In this document: positions 15,280-22,627 of the stretch, one piece after another
How the letters are laid out: every line of letters starts with the position of its first letter
Numbering within the stretch: position 1 is the first letter of the stretch
Source of the DNA: Oscillospiraceae bacterium
Lineage (GTDB): Bacteria > Bacillota > Clostridia > Oscillospirales > Ruminococcaceae
Reading direction: 5' to 3'
Length of the DNA: 22,996 nucleotides
NCBI GenBank assembly: GCA_015067375.1
Contig: SVMQ01000004.1
Coordinates: 1 to 22,996, forward strand
Made by a program: the position numbers and the translations under genes
Notes under the pieces: model-generated
What the model saw: the letters and a program-made list of their open reading frames with translations, nothing else
Told to the model about the DNA's origin: nothing
Databases searched by the model: none

Positions 15280-16512
15280 TCATTCGCCCGAATAGCTCAG
15301 AAGCTTTTTCTTGTCCCAGTTGCTGCCGTACCACTCGCCGCCTATTCTCGCGTAGAAATAGTCGAACAGCTTTGCATTGTAGTTTCGCGTTGCGAGCGAT
15401 GTGTCAACATACTCGCTCTCGCCCGGGCGCACCTTTCGCGCAAACAGCACCCAGCGTGTGTCTACCTCCTCGCCAAGCGGCCAGTAGCAGGTGGACAGCG
15501 TAAGCAGCTGATCTCCGTAGGTTATGTCAACGTCAGTGAAGAACCAGCTTCTGTCCATAACGTTGATGATGAAGTTATTGAAGTCGGCCTTGTTTCGGAA
15601 GCTGGTCTTGCTTGCGTACTTGAACACCTCGCCGTATTCCTTCTGGGTGTTTACAAGTATGCCTGCGAATATCTTGTATGTCTGACTGCCCTGCTGCGGT
15701 GTCGCAAGCATCACAGTCGGGCATTTCTTGTAGATGCGTATAGGCTCGCGGCTTGCGTCGTAGGGTACATAGTATCTTACAGAAGCGAAAGCATCGCCGT
15801 TGTACATATTGTGACCGAACAGGATGATGTTCTCATCCGTGCCGTCCCACTTGTTCTTGTAGTGCGAGAATATGGTACCCGAAACGGACTCGTCGCCGTA
15901 GAAATCCTTTGTGAGATATTCCTCGTTGTCATCGCCCTGCACCACCACGTCGTCCAGACCCATGCCTGTTATCTTGATCCACGCTCTGGTGTCGGGGTTT
16001 TTGGAGATAAGATTGTCAAAATTCACGTTAAGCGGAGTATTGACCACGGGAGTTACGTCGATCTCCTCGGTTTCATACGTTTCCTCAGGCACAGGCTCCT
16101 CGCCTGCAGCCGTTGAAACGGGCGCGGTCAGAATGATCTCAGGCGGATTTTCCAGATCCATGTGGATGACCTCGTCGCGCTCAACGCCTGCATCCACGCG
16201 AACATTATTGTTTATCTCTGTTCCTTTCTTCGCGCCAAACATGGTTTTAAACAGAACGAATAAAGTTATAACAAATACCAGCACCGCTGCTATCATCACC
16301 AGCTTGCGTAGTTTTTCGGTGCTGCTGTCGCTGCTCTGCGGAAATACCGCCTGCACACAACGGACAAATATATTCTTGGGTCTTCCCTTTATCTTGTCCT
16401 GCCTGGGCTGTCTTTTAGGCGCGGGCGCGTCGTAAAAATCCAGCTTATCCAGCGCGATATCACGGGAGACCGTTTTTTTCTTCTTTTTAGGCTTCTCTGT
16501 ATAATTAGCCAT
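15280..16512 (-). CDS. Class B sortase, first of three paralogues
   Basis: A 410-residue protein. The long basic cytoplasmic N-terminus (about 1-68, with a KKKKKT run) precedes a transmembrane helix (about 69-92) and an acidic, Pro/Glu/Thr-rich stalk (about 95-160). The sortase domain holds His234 (FGHNM), Cys342 (TLSTC) and Arg353 (TRWVLFARKV). The C-terminal extension FDYFYARIGGEWYGSNW matches the other two sortases in the cluster. Compared with the second sortase, the stalk is longer, so the active site may sit further from the membrane. The ribosome site AAAGGTGAT is about 10 bases before the ATG. It starts 27 bases after the CinA-family gene and is probably co-transcribed with it. Confidence 0.92.
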   Translation of the reverse strand: MANYTEKPKKKKKTVSRDIALDKLDFYDAPAPKRQPRQDKIKGRPKNIFVRCVQAVFPQSSDSSTEKLRKLVMIAAVLVFVITLFVLFKTMFGAKKGTEINNNVRVDAGVERDEVIHMDLENPPEIILTAPVSTAAGEEPVPEETYETEEIDVTPVVNTPLNVNFDNLISKNPDTRAWIKITGMGLDDVVVQGDDNEEYLTKDFYGDESVSGTIFSHYKNKWDGTDENIILFGHNMYNGDAFASVRYYVPYDASREPIRIYKKCPTVMLATPQQGSQTYKIFAGILVNTQKEYGEVFKYASKTSFRNKADFNNFIINVMDRSWFFTDVDITYGDQLLTLSTCYWPLGEEVDTRWVLFARKVRPGESEYVDTSLATRNYNAKLFDYFYARIGGEWYGSNWDKKKLLSYSGE

Positions 16513-16539
16513 TTATATCATCACCTTTCATAAAGTGTG

Positions 16540-17067
16540 TCATTCAGTCATTATCATAAGCTCCAGCAGCATCAGCGCTTTCCTCACCGCCTGCGCACGG
16601 ATATAGTCGCGCTCGTCATAGTCGCTGCCGCTCTTCACCTCAAACACATAGCGCTTGCTGTGTACGCGCTCCTTGCTGCGCACCGCGATACATACCTCGC
16701 CGACAGGATGCTCGTCCGTGCCGCCTGTCGGCCCTGCAACGCCTGTCGTGGAGACCGCGAGCGCCGCGCCGCTTAAATCCAGCGCGCCCTTTGCCATCTC
16801 CTCCGCACACTGTATGCTGTACTCGCTGTACTGTTGGAGCGTCCCCTCGCTCACGCCCAGCACAAGCTGCTTGATGCGGTTGGAATAGCTGCACACGCCC
16901 AGCTCTATCACAGAGCTGCTGCCCGATACAGCAGTGACCGCTGCACAAACAAGTCCGCCCGTGCAGCTCTCCGCTGTCGCTATCTTTATGCCGCGCTCGC
17001 CGCACGTCTTTACGATGTGCCGCGCAAGCTGCTTTATCTCGCTGTTTATCTTCTCGTAATCGTTCAT
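16540..17067 (-). CDS. pncC: CinA-family nicotinamide-nucleotide amidase (PncC domain)
   Basis: A 175-residue stand-alone CinA C-terminal domain. Such proteins deamidate nicotinamide mononucleotide to nicotinic acid mononucleotide, recycling the NMN released by NAD-dependent DNA ligase. Conserved motifs are AESCTGG (32-38) and TTGVAGPTGGT (107-117), followed by PVGEVCIAV. The N-terminal molybdopterin-binding-like (COG1058) half of full CinA is absent. I place the start at ATG 17067, two bases after the thiI stop; a TTG at 17076 overlapping thiI is possible and neither has a strong ribosome site, so translation is probably coupled to thiI. Confidence 0.88.
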   Translation of the reverse strand: MNDYEKINSEIKQLARHIVKTCGERGIKIATAESCTGGLVCAAVTAVSGSSSVIELGVCSYSNRIKQLVLGVSEGTLQQYSEYSIQCAEEMAKGALDLSGAALAVSTTGVAGPTGGTDEHPVGEVCIAVRSKERVHSKRYVFEVKSGSDYDERDYIRAQAVRKALMLLELMIMTE

Positions 17068-17068
17068 A

Positions 17069-18265
17069 TCAATCAAAAAGGTCGATGGTACGCTCGCCGC
17101 ACCTGAAACGCTTTATCTCAGTTTCAGCAACCGCCTTTTCCACCAGCGCGTCAAAGTCAAAGGAAGCCTCGGCAGCGCGTATGTCCTCGATGCGCGGCTT
17201 GGTCTTGGGATGCTTCGGGGAGAATACCGTGCAGCAGTCCTCGTAGGGCAGCGTGGATGTTTCATAGGTATCTATCTTACGTGAGATGTCGATTATCTCC
17301 TTCTTGTCCATGCCGATAACGGGACGGAATACGGGATACTCCGCCGCCTCGTTGGTACAGTACAGCGCGGTCAGCGTCTGGCTTGCCACCTGTGCAACGC
17401 TCTCGCCCGTGATTATCGCGCCGTAGCCGTCGCGGTCGCATATCTTGTTTGCTATCTTGACCATAAGTCTGCGCATCAGCACCGTGAAATACTCCTCGGG
17501 GCAGTTGTCACGAAGAGCCTCCTGCAGCTCAGTAAACGGCACACAATAGAACTTGATATCGCCGCAATAATCGGTCATCCTCTCCGCGAGCGCCTCTACC
17601 TTCATGCGCGCTCTTTCAGAGGTGTAGGGCGGGCTTACATAGTGGATGCAGTCCACCACAAGTCCGCGCTTCGCCATCATGTAGCCTGCAACGGGGCTGT
17701 CGATACCGCCCGAAAGCATCAGCAGAGCCTTGCCGCTGCTGCCGACAGGCATACCGCCCGCGCCGACGATGCGCTGTGCGCTGAGATAAGCGCCGTTGTC
17801 GCGTATCTCAAGACGTACAGTGACCTCAGGCTGGTGTACATCCACCTTGAGATAAGGGAATGCGCTCAGCACCACTCCGCCAAGCTCCTGCTGTATCTCG
17901 GGGGTCTGCATGGGGAATTTCTTATCCGCACGCTTTGCCTCTACTTTGAAGGTCTTTGCGCCCTCAAGCGCGTCACGAAGGTACTCCTTAGCATTCTCTG
18001 CGACTACCGCGAAATCCTTGGGAAATACCGCGCTGCGCTGTATCGCGCCGATGCCGAATATGTAGCTCAGGCGCTTCACCACCTCGTCCATATCCACCTC
18101 GGACTCGGGCGTTACATATATCGTTGACTGTCTGCGGAAGTAGGTGAAATCTCCCAGTGCTTTCAGTCTGCGCTTTATATTCTTGGTGAGGATGTCCTCG
18201 AATGTGGACTTGTTGAGTCCCTTGAGCGCTATCTCACCGTACTTTACCATTACAATCTCTTTCAT
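17069..18265 (-). CDS. thiI: tRNA 4-thiouridine synthase ThiI
   Basis: ThiI adenylates and thiolates uridine 8 of tRNA and in many bacteria also supplies sulfur for thiamine thiazole. The 398-residue protein has an N-terminal ferredoxin-like/THUMP region (about 1-165) and a PP-loop ATPase domain with SGGIDSPV (185-192). A conserved Cys pair is at 344-345 in YEDCCTVFSP. There is no C-terminal rhodanese domain, as is usual in Firmicutes, where a dedicated cysteine desulfurase hands over sulfur directly. That partner is encoded immediately upstream, with no intergenic base between its stop and the thiI ATG. The start gives MKEIVMVKYGEIALKG, the expected N-terminus. Confidence 0.97.
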   Translation of the reverse strand: MKEIVMVKYGEIALKGLNKSTFEDILTKNIKRRLKALGDFTYFRRQSTIYVTPESEVDMDEVVKRLSYIFGIGAIQRSAVFPKDFAVVAENAKEYLRDALEGAKTFKVEAKRADKKFPMQTPEIQQELGGVVLSAFPYLKVDVHQPEVTVRLEIRDNGAYLSAQRIVGAGGMPVGSSGKALLMLSGGIDSPVAGYMMAKRGLVVDCIHYVSPPYTSERARMKVEALAERMTDYCGDIKFYCVPFTELQEALRDNCPEEYFTVLMRRLMVKIANKICDRDGYGAIITGESVAQVASQTLTALYCTNEAAEYPVFRPVIGMDKKEIIDISRKIDTYETSTLPYEDCCTVFSPKHPKTKPRIEDIRAAEASFDFDALVEKAVAETEIKRFRCGERTIDLFD

Positions 18266-19357
18266 TTATCTTCTGAACCTTTCAATTCCTTTTCTGATAT
18301 TCTCAACGAGGATGTCAAGCTCCTCCTCTGTCGTGTCTGCGCACATACTCACGCGTATCGCGCTGTCGGCGTCCTTGTCCGAAACGCCGAATGCCGCAAG
18401 CACGCCGCTGGTCTTGCCCTTTGAGCAGGCTGAGCCGCTTGAAACGTATATCTCCTGCTGCTCCAGCGAATGCAGCATTATCTCGCTGCGCACGCCCTTT
18501 ATGCTGAAATTCACGATATTCGGCACGCATTTATCCGTGGAGTTGAATGTAACTCCCTCCAGCCCGGACAGCGCTGCAACAAGATGCTCTTTCAGCTGTG
18601 CAAAGCGCTCGGCGCTGCCGCGATAGCTCTTCACCGCCGCCGCAAGTCCTGCGATAAGCTCGACAGGCTCTGTGCCGCTGCGCTGCTTCTTCTGCTGTCC
18701 ACCGCCAAGCAGCAGCGGCGTGAAGCGTATGCCCTTTTTCACATACAGCGCGCCGATGCCCTTAGGGCCGTGTATCTTGTGACCTGAGATGCTGATAAGG
18801 TCGCCGTCCAGCGGCACTTTCAGGAAGCCCTGCACCGCGTCGATATGTACGACGGTCTTTTCATTCTTGCGCTTTACCAGCTTGTACAGCCGCTTTACAT
18901 CGACCGTGTAGCCTGTTTCGTTGTTGACCGCCATGCAGCTCACCAGCACGGTCTTAGCGTCCACCGCGTCAGCGATAGCCTGCTCGAAGTCCTCATGGTC
19001 TTTCGGGGACAGGCGCACGACCTCGCAGCCCTCCTCCTCAAGCCTTGCTATGGGGTTAGCTACGGCGGGATGCTCCATCGCCGTCGTGACTATCCTGTTG
19101 CCGTTTCTGCGGTAGGTCTGCACGACGCCGTATATCGCGGTGTTGTTGCTCTCTGTCGCGCCCGAGGTGAAGTACAGCTCGCCCTCGCCAAGCTTGGACA
19201 GCAGCACTCTTCTAGCGGCGCTTATCACCTTTTCGGACTCGATGCCGAGCCTGTGCAGGGAGCTTGCGTTGCCGAAGCACTCCCTCATGGTATCGGTAAC
19301 AGCCGCCACCGCCTCAGCGCACGGCTTTGTGGTTGCGGCATTGTCGAGATATATCAT
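18266..19357 (-). CDS. Cysteine desulfurase (NifS/IscS family), sulfur donor for ThiI
   Basis: A PLP-dependent enzyme that takes sulfur from cysteine as an enzyme-bound persulfide. The 363-residue protein begins MIYLDNAATTKP. It has the PLP-region motif MEHPAV (94-99), HIDAVQ (171-176), SGHKIHGPKG with the PLP Lys194, and the active-site loop SSGSACSKGK with Cys311. Direct fusion to thiI in the operon matches the NifZ-ThiI pair of Bacillus, so tRNA thiolation is the likely job. An in-frame ATG at 19408 would add 17 residues, but MIYLDN is where the family starts and GGGAGA lies about 10 bases upstream of it. It is the first gene of the long minus-strand run that ends with the SpoIID gene. Confidence 0.95.
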   Translation of the reverse strand: MIYLDNAATTKPCAEAVAAVTDTMRECFGNASSLHRLGIESEKVISAARRVLLSKLGEGELYFTSGATESNNTAIYGVVQTYRRNGNRIVTTAMEHPAVANPIARLEEEGCEVVRLSPKDHEDFEQAIADAVDAKTVLVSCMAVNNETGYTVDVKRLYKLVKRKNEKTVVHIDAVQGFLKVPLDGDLISISGHKIHGPKGIGALYVKKGIRFTPLLLGGGQQKKQRSGTEPVELIAGLAAAVKSYRGSAERFAQLKEHLVAALSGLEGVTFNSTDKCVPNIVNFSIKGVRSEIMLHSLEQQEIYVSSGSACSKGKTSGVLAAFGVSDKDADSAIRVSMCADTTEEELDILVENIRKGIERFRR

Positions 19358-19416
19358 TCTAAAATGTTCTCCCAAAATAACGTAATGGGCAATAGCCCTT
19401 GCGCACATAACTGTAC

Positions 19417-19452
19417 ATAGTATAGTATAGCATATTTCTCACGATTTGAACA
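19417..19452 (-). promoter_or_regulatory. Probable promoter of the cysteine desulfurase-thiI operon
   Basis: On the minus strand TATACT (19429-19424) lies 17 bases after a weak -35 match, TGTTCA (19452-19447). A second overlapping TATACT follows at 19424-19419. The weak -35 suggests an activator, and the phased repeats at 19490-19579 lie directly upstream of this promoter as well as of the divergent one. Confidence 0.5.
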
Positions 19453-19489
19453 GTGCTTTTTTAAATTTTTCACGTTTATTTCAAGGTTA

Positions 19490-19579
19490 TTACAGAGTTG
19501 TTACAAAAGGTTACAAAACGGTTACAAAACCAGCCGAAAAGGTTACTGAATTATTACAATTTAAGAAATTCGGTTACAA
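19490..19579. promoter_or_regulatory. Helically phased TTAC repeats and A-tracts
   Basis: TTAC starts at 19490, 19501, 19511, 19522, 19543, 19554 and 19574. The offsets 0, 11, 21, 32, 53, 64 and 84 fit multiples of 10.5, one DNA turn. Most copies read (G)GTTACAAAA. AAAA tracts at 19505, 19515, 19526 and 19537 are phased too, which predicts DNA curvature. Direct repeats with an 11-base period are typical of OmpR/PhoB-family response regulator sites such as PHO boxes; that link is inference. The next -35 box begins at 19595, exactly ten turns from the first repeat. Confidence 0.7.
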
Positions 19580-19594
19580 TTCTGTCATAGATCA

Positions 19595-19630
19595 TTGATT
19601 TTTTATCCTGCCCGTGCTAGAATAAGGTCA
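19595..19630 (+). promoter_or_regulatory. Promoter next to the phased repeats
   Basis: TTGATT (19595-19600), a 17-base spacer, then TAGAAT (19618-19623). Both boxes are moderate matches. Transcription would begin near 19630. The phased TTAC array ends about 15 bases upstream of the -35 box and on the same helical face, as expected for an activated promoter. Confidence 0.6.
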
Positions 19631-19712
19631 GAAAGAAAAAATCTTTAGAAATTAATAATCCTCCAAATTCCCAGAGCACCTCCGACACCCGTCGGGGGTG
19701 TTTTGGGTTCTT
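19630..19712 (+). ncRNA. Candidate small RNA
   Basis: A promoter (19595-19623) and an intrinsic terminator (hairpin 19677-19700) bracket about 80 bases with no plausible reading frame. The 5' part is A-rich and unstructured apart from a weak AAAGA/TCTTT hairpin; an AATAATCCTCC stretch could pair with Shine-Dalgarno sequences. Because a separate promoter for the downstream genes lies after the terminator, this is more likely an independent RNA than an attenuator. No family recognised. Confidence 0.45.
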
Positions 19713-19720
19713 ATTTTTTA
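19677..19720 (+). terminator. Intrinsic terminator upstream of the restriction-modification genes
   Basis: CACCTCCGAC (19677-19686) pairs with GTCGGGGGTG (19691-19700), nine Watson-Crick pairs and one wobble, with a four-base loop. TTTT follows, then a second T-rich run at 19708-19719. No protein gene on the plus strand leads into it, which is the reason for proposing a small RNA. Confidence 0.85.
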
Positions 19721-19722
19721 TA

Positions 19723-19758
19723 TTGACGATTTGAGCGGGATGTTGTATAATATGATTT
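19723..19758 (+). promoter_or_regulatory. Promoter of the restriction-modification operon
   Basis: TTGACG (19723-19728), 17 bases, then TATAAT (19746-19751): a strong sigma-A match. The start would be near 19758, giving a leader of about 160 bases. Confidence 0.8.
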
Positions 19759-19776
19759 GTTCGACGCTCATATATA

Positions 19777-19861
19777 AAACCGTGATATCGGCGGTTTGGT
19801 TGCAGAGTGCGTAGCGGCTAACGGTCTGCATCAATAATATGGATATCAGATCAGCTTGATC
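19777..19861 (+). promoter_or_regulatory. Structured 5' leader of the restriction-modification operon
   Basis: Three hairpins can form: AAACCG/CGGTTT (19777-19797), TGCAGA/TCTGCA (19801-19830) and GATCA/TGATC (19849-19861). No known riboswitch class is recognised. The leader could delay or balance expression of a toxic nuclease, but the sequence only shows that it is long and foldable. Confidence 0.4.
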
Positions 19862-19918
19862 GTTGTAATGTTATCGGCTGACTGAGCCTGAATTATTTCA
19901 TTTCGGGAGGTAAGGTTT

Positions 19919-20650
19919 TTGGAAGGAAGGATATTTGAGATCATCACAAGTGACAGAAAAGGCAAAGTAGATACCAGAAACGACAATGTCGGCATTATAA
20001 CTATATTCGATCTTGCAGATGATGTGCAGGAAAATGCAACAGTGGAATTTGAGCTGGAATCAGATGACAACGGCGAACAATATGCAAGATTCATAAGGAC
20101 GGTCGAAAGGAACCAGACAATATTCAACACAGAAGACAGAGATAGATGGTATGAATGGGGCGAGAACGAGGAAAATGATTTTTTGACCAATATCGTTCCT
20201 AGAATTCAATTAGATATAAGATCAAACCCCGAAAAAGCATACAAGCTCTGGGCAATAGATCTGTATGATTATACAAATGACAGATATGCCGATCTTAAAA
20301 CGCAGAACACACCGTTCTTTACCTGTTCAAAATACAACTATAAAGGCAAGCCTTATGACCCTGCATACGCAGTTTCATTCAACAAAAAAGATTATGAATA
20401 CTACCGTAGAAATTACCCCGAATGTGATATCTACTTCTGGATCAACTGGACTCAGCTTGAATACAAGACCTTTCGTGTGCAGCCTGTCTATGGCGTTTGG
20501 AGAGCTCCATTCGCAAAAATGGCACAACTGATAGAATCTAAAGAAGTGGCGCTGCATACATACGCACACAGGGTCAACGATGACCACAACGCAAAAGACA
20601 GCTATATTTTCAGTCTTGCAGATGAAAACGTTTTTGAAAAGATCCTCTAA
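19919..20650 (+). CDS. Putative restriction endonuclease with an N-terminal OB-like domain
   Basis: A 243-residue protein with no named family that I can assign with certainty. Residues 3-62 follow a cold-shock/OB-like strand pattern: GRIFEI, GIITIFDLADD, ATVEFEL, EQYARFIRTV. The central part contains IDLYDYTNDRYADLKTQNTPFF (113-134). Here an acidic residue (Asp117 or Asp121) followed by D125-L-K127 fits a PD-(D/E)XK nuclease core. Later segments include YDPAYAVSFNKKDYEYY and NAKDSYIFSL. It sits 48 bases before a cytosine-5 DNA methyltransferase gene, the usual layout of a type II restriction-modification pair, so it is probably the cognate nuclease. The start is TTG 19919, with GGAGG eight bases upstream. 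The gene is AT-richer than its outer neighbours. It could instead be a different methyltransferase partner. Confidence 0.7.
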   Translation: MEGRIFEIITSDRKGKVDTRNDNVGIITIFDLADDVQENATVEFELESDDNGEQYARFIRTVERNQTIFNTEDRDRWYEWGENEENDFLTNIVPRIQLDIRSNPEKAYKLWAIDLYDYTNDRYADLKTQNTPFFTCSKYNYKGKPYDPAYAVSFNKKDYEYYRRNYPECDIYFWINWTQLEYKTFRVQPVYGVWRAPFAKMAQLIESKEVALHTYAHRVNDDHNAKDSYIFSLADENVFEKIL

Positions 20651-20698
20651 CGACCGACAAACAAAAGAAGATCCGCGTATCAGAAAAGGAGATCACCT

Positions 20699-22093
20699 TT
20701 GTTCAATTCAAAAGAGCAATTAACAATAGATCAAGCTGCCGGAATATTAAAGATCACTGTACGAGCAGTCAGAGCGCTGATAAGCGAACAGAAACTGGCA
20801 GCAAAACGCATCAACGACCAATGGTTCACCACACGGGATGCCCTGAATGAATATATCAGAAAAAATGATATTGTTATTGAGCCGGATGATCACGAGCGTC
20901 TTACAGATGAAATACCCGAGATCGTTGCATTAAGCTTTTTTTCAGGTGCAATGGGTCTTGATATAGGAATGAAAAAAGGCGGCATAAGATCATTGCTCGC
21001 TTGTGAATTCGACAGATCATGCCGAATGACTATCCAGAAAAACGCCCCTGATATCGGGCTGATCGGTGATATCAACAAGTATAATGCAGATGACATATTG
21101 AAAATGGCAAAGATACCGAAAGGACGCAAGGTCGATGTCATCTTCGGAGGGCCGCCCTGCCAAGCCTTCAGCACCGCAGGTCACAGAAAAGGTTTTGATG
21201 ATGCGCGAGGTAATGTTTTTCTAAAATATCTGAATATCGTGAACGATATAAAACCCACATACGTCGTGATAGAAAATGTACGAGGATTATTGTCAACTCC
21301 GTTTGGCTGCAAAGAGCATAAAGAACCGATCAAAGGCGGTGCTATGCTGATAATTCTGGATAAATTGCGGGAGATGGGATATTCAGTTACCTTTGATCTC
21401 TACAATGCCGCATATTTCGGCGCACCTCAGATACGCGAGCGCGTGGTGATCATCGGAAAACTGGGAGATGATAAAGTCAGCCATCTGCAGCCCACACATA
21501 ACGAGGACGGTACAAACGGACTTATGCCATGGAGAACTTTGCGTGACGCATTGTCTGTTCTGCCTGAAAACGTGGAGCATCATTATATTGAATTCCCCGA
21601 AAAAAGGCTTAAATATTACAGGATGCTGAAAGAGGGGCAGTATTGGAAGCACCTGCCTCCCGATATGCAAAAGGAAGCGCTGGGAAGATCGTTTTATCTG
21701 GGCGGAGGAAAAACAGGCTTTTTAAGAAGGCTCTCATACTCCAAGCCATCACCGACATTAGTTACTAACCCTACTATGCCTGCAACAGATCTGGCACATC
21801 CTATTGAAGATCGCCCGTTAAGCGTCGAAGAATACGCTTGTATTCAAGAATTTCCGCAGGACTGGGTAGTGTGCGGCTCTGTATCAGAGCAATATAAGCA
21901 GATCGGAAACGCTGTACCTATCAGGCTTGGCGAAGCTATCGCCAAAACGCTCAAGGATGATATGAACGGGATAAAATATAATGCAGACAGCTTCAAATAT
22001 TCACGATATAAAAACACCGATGAAGTATCATGGAACGAATACATGAAAAAACAGCTTGAAAAAGCAAACAAAGATCGCTCGTGTGACAGATAA
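20699..22093 (+). CDS. DNA (cytosine-5)-methyltransferase with an N-terminal helix-turn-helix
   Basis: A 464-residue C5-methyltransferase. Motif I FSGAMGLDIG is at 81-90, motif IV GGPPCQAFS with catalytic Cys154, motif VI ENVRG at 192-196, motif VIII QIRER at 244-248 and motif X GNAVP at 403-407. The target-recognition region between VIII and X is short. Residues 1-57 form an excisionase/MerR-like winged helix (LTIDQAAGILKITVRAVRAL...LAAKRINDQWFTTRDALNEYI), absent from typical members. It may give target binding or autoregulation, as N-terminal HTH regions do in SsoII- and EcoRII-type enzymes. The start is TTG 20699, with AAGGAG seven bases upstream. It is in one operon with the putative nuclease. 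The target sequence cannot be deduced. Confidence 0.95.
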   Translation: MFNSKEQLTIDQAAGILKITVRAVRALISEQKLAAKRINDQWFTTRDALNEYIRKNDIVIEPDDHERLTDEIPEIVALSFFSGAMGLDIGMKKGGIRSLLACEFDRSCRMTIQKNAPDIGLIGDINKYNADDILKMAKIPKGRKVDVIFGGPPCQAFSTAGHRKGFDDARGNVFLKYLNIVNDIKPTYVVIENVRGLLSTPFGCKEHKEPIKGGAMLIILDKLREMGYSVTFDLYNAAYFGAPQIRERVVIIGKLGDDKVSHLQPTHNEDGTNGLMPWRTLRDALSVLPENVEHHYIEFPEKRLKYYRMLKEGQYWKHLPPDMQKEALGRSFYLGGGKTGFLRRLSYSKPSPTLVTNPTMPATDLAHPIEDRPLSVEEYACIQEFPQDWVVCGSVSEQYKQIGNAVPIRLGEAIAKTLKDDMNGIKYNADSFKYSRYKNTDEVSWNEYMKKQLEKANKDRSCDR

Positions 22094-22162
22094 CGACATG
22101 CAACAAACAGAGCGTACAAACAAACTGACAACGAATGTAACGATTCAGGAGGATCTTCACCT

Positions 22163-22627
22163 ATGTATAAGATATTAATGGTCTGCCACGGCAATATCTG
22201 CCGCTCGCCCATGGCGGAGTTCGTGCTGCGCGATATGCTTAAAAAGCGCGGTATAGAGGGCATTGAGGTCGCTTCGGCCGCCACCTCGACAGAGGAGATA
22301 GGCAACGGCGTACACCGCGGCACGCGCGAGGTGCTGCACCGCCTCGGCATCGACTGCTCATTCAAGCGCGCAAGGCAGATGACCACTGCTGACTATGCGA
22401 AATACGATCTGCTGCTCGGCGCGGACAGCCGCAACTATATAAACATGAACCGCATCGCAGGCTCTGACCCTGATGGCAAGATAAGACGGCTCATGGATTT
22501 CACAACGCGTCCGCGCGACATCTCCGACCCGTGGTACACAGGGGATTTCGACGCGACCTATGCCGATGTCAAAGAGGGCTGCGAGGCGCTGATAGAATAT
22601 CTTTACGAGCAGGGCATCATCTCATGA
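22163..22627 (+). CDS. Low-molecular-weight protein tyrosine phosphatase
   Basis: A 154-residue cytosolic phosphatase. The P-loop CHGNICRS (8-15) gives the CX5R(S) signature with nucleophile Cys8 and Arg14. The general acid Asp is in the DPWYTGDF loop (about 122-129). In Firmicutes such enzymes reverse protein-tyrosine or protein-arginine phosphorylation; the target is not evident here. AGGAGG lies 10 bases before the ATG. Base and codon use return to the GC-richer style of the chromosome, in contrast to the preceding methyltransferase gene. The stop overlaps the next start by ATGA. No clear promoter is seen in the 69-base gap after the methyltransferase gene. Confidence 0.95.
   Translation: MYKILMVCHGNICRSPMAEFVLRDMLKKRGIEGIEVASAATSTEEIGNGVHRGTREVLHRLGIDCSFKRARQMTTADYAKYDLLLGADSRNYINMNRIAGSDPDGKIRRLMDFTTRPRDISDPWYTGDFDATYADVKEGCEALIEYLYEQGIIS

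Noticed and set aside
15229..16116. Plus-strand reading frame of 295 codons opposite the first sortase
   Set aside because: It is antisense to a sortase with all catalytic residues and has no recognisable motif.
19358..19408. 17-residue N-terminal extension of the cysteine desulfurase
   Set aside because: The family starts at MIYLDNAATT; the upstream ATG lies very close to the predicted transcription start and has no ribosome site.
19490..19579. CRISPR array or replication iterons
   Set aside because: Repeats are only 4-10 bases at one-turn spacing with no spacers, and no cas, rep or plasmid genes are near. A regulator site or curved DNA explains them better.
19846..20190. Minus-strand reading frame over the start of the putative nuclease
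   Set aside because: No ribosome site or promoter; it is the complement of a frame with a good GGAGG site and a plausible domain pattern.
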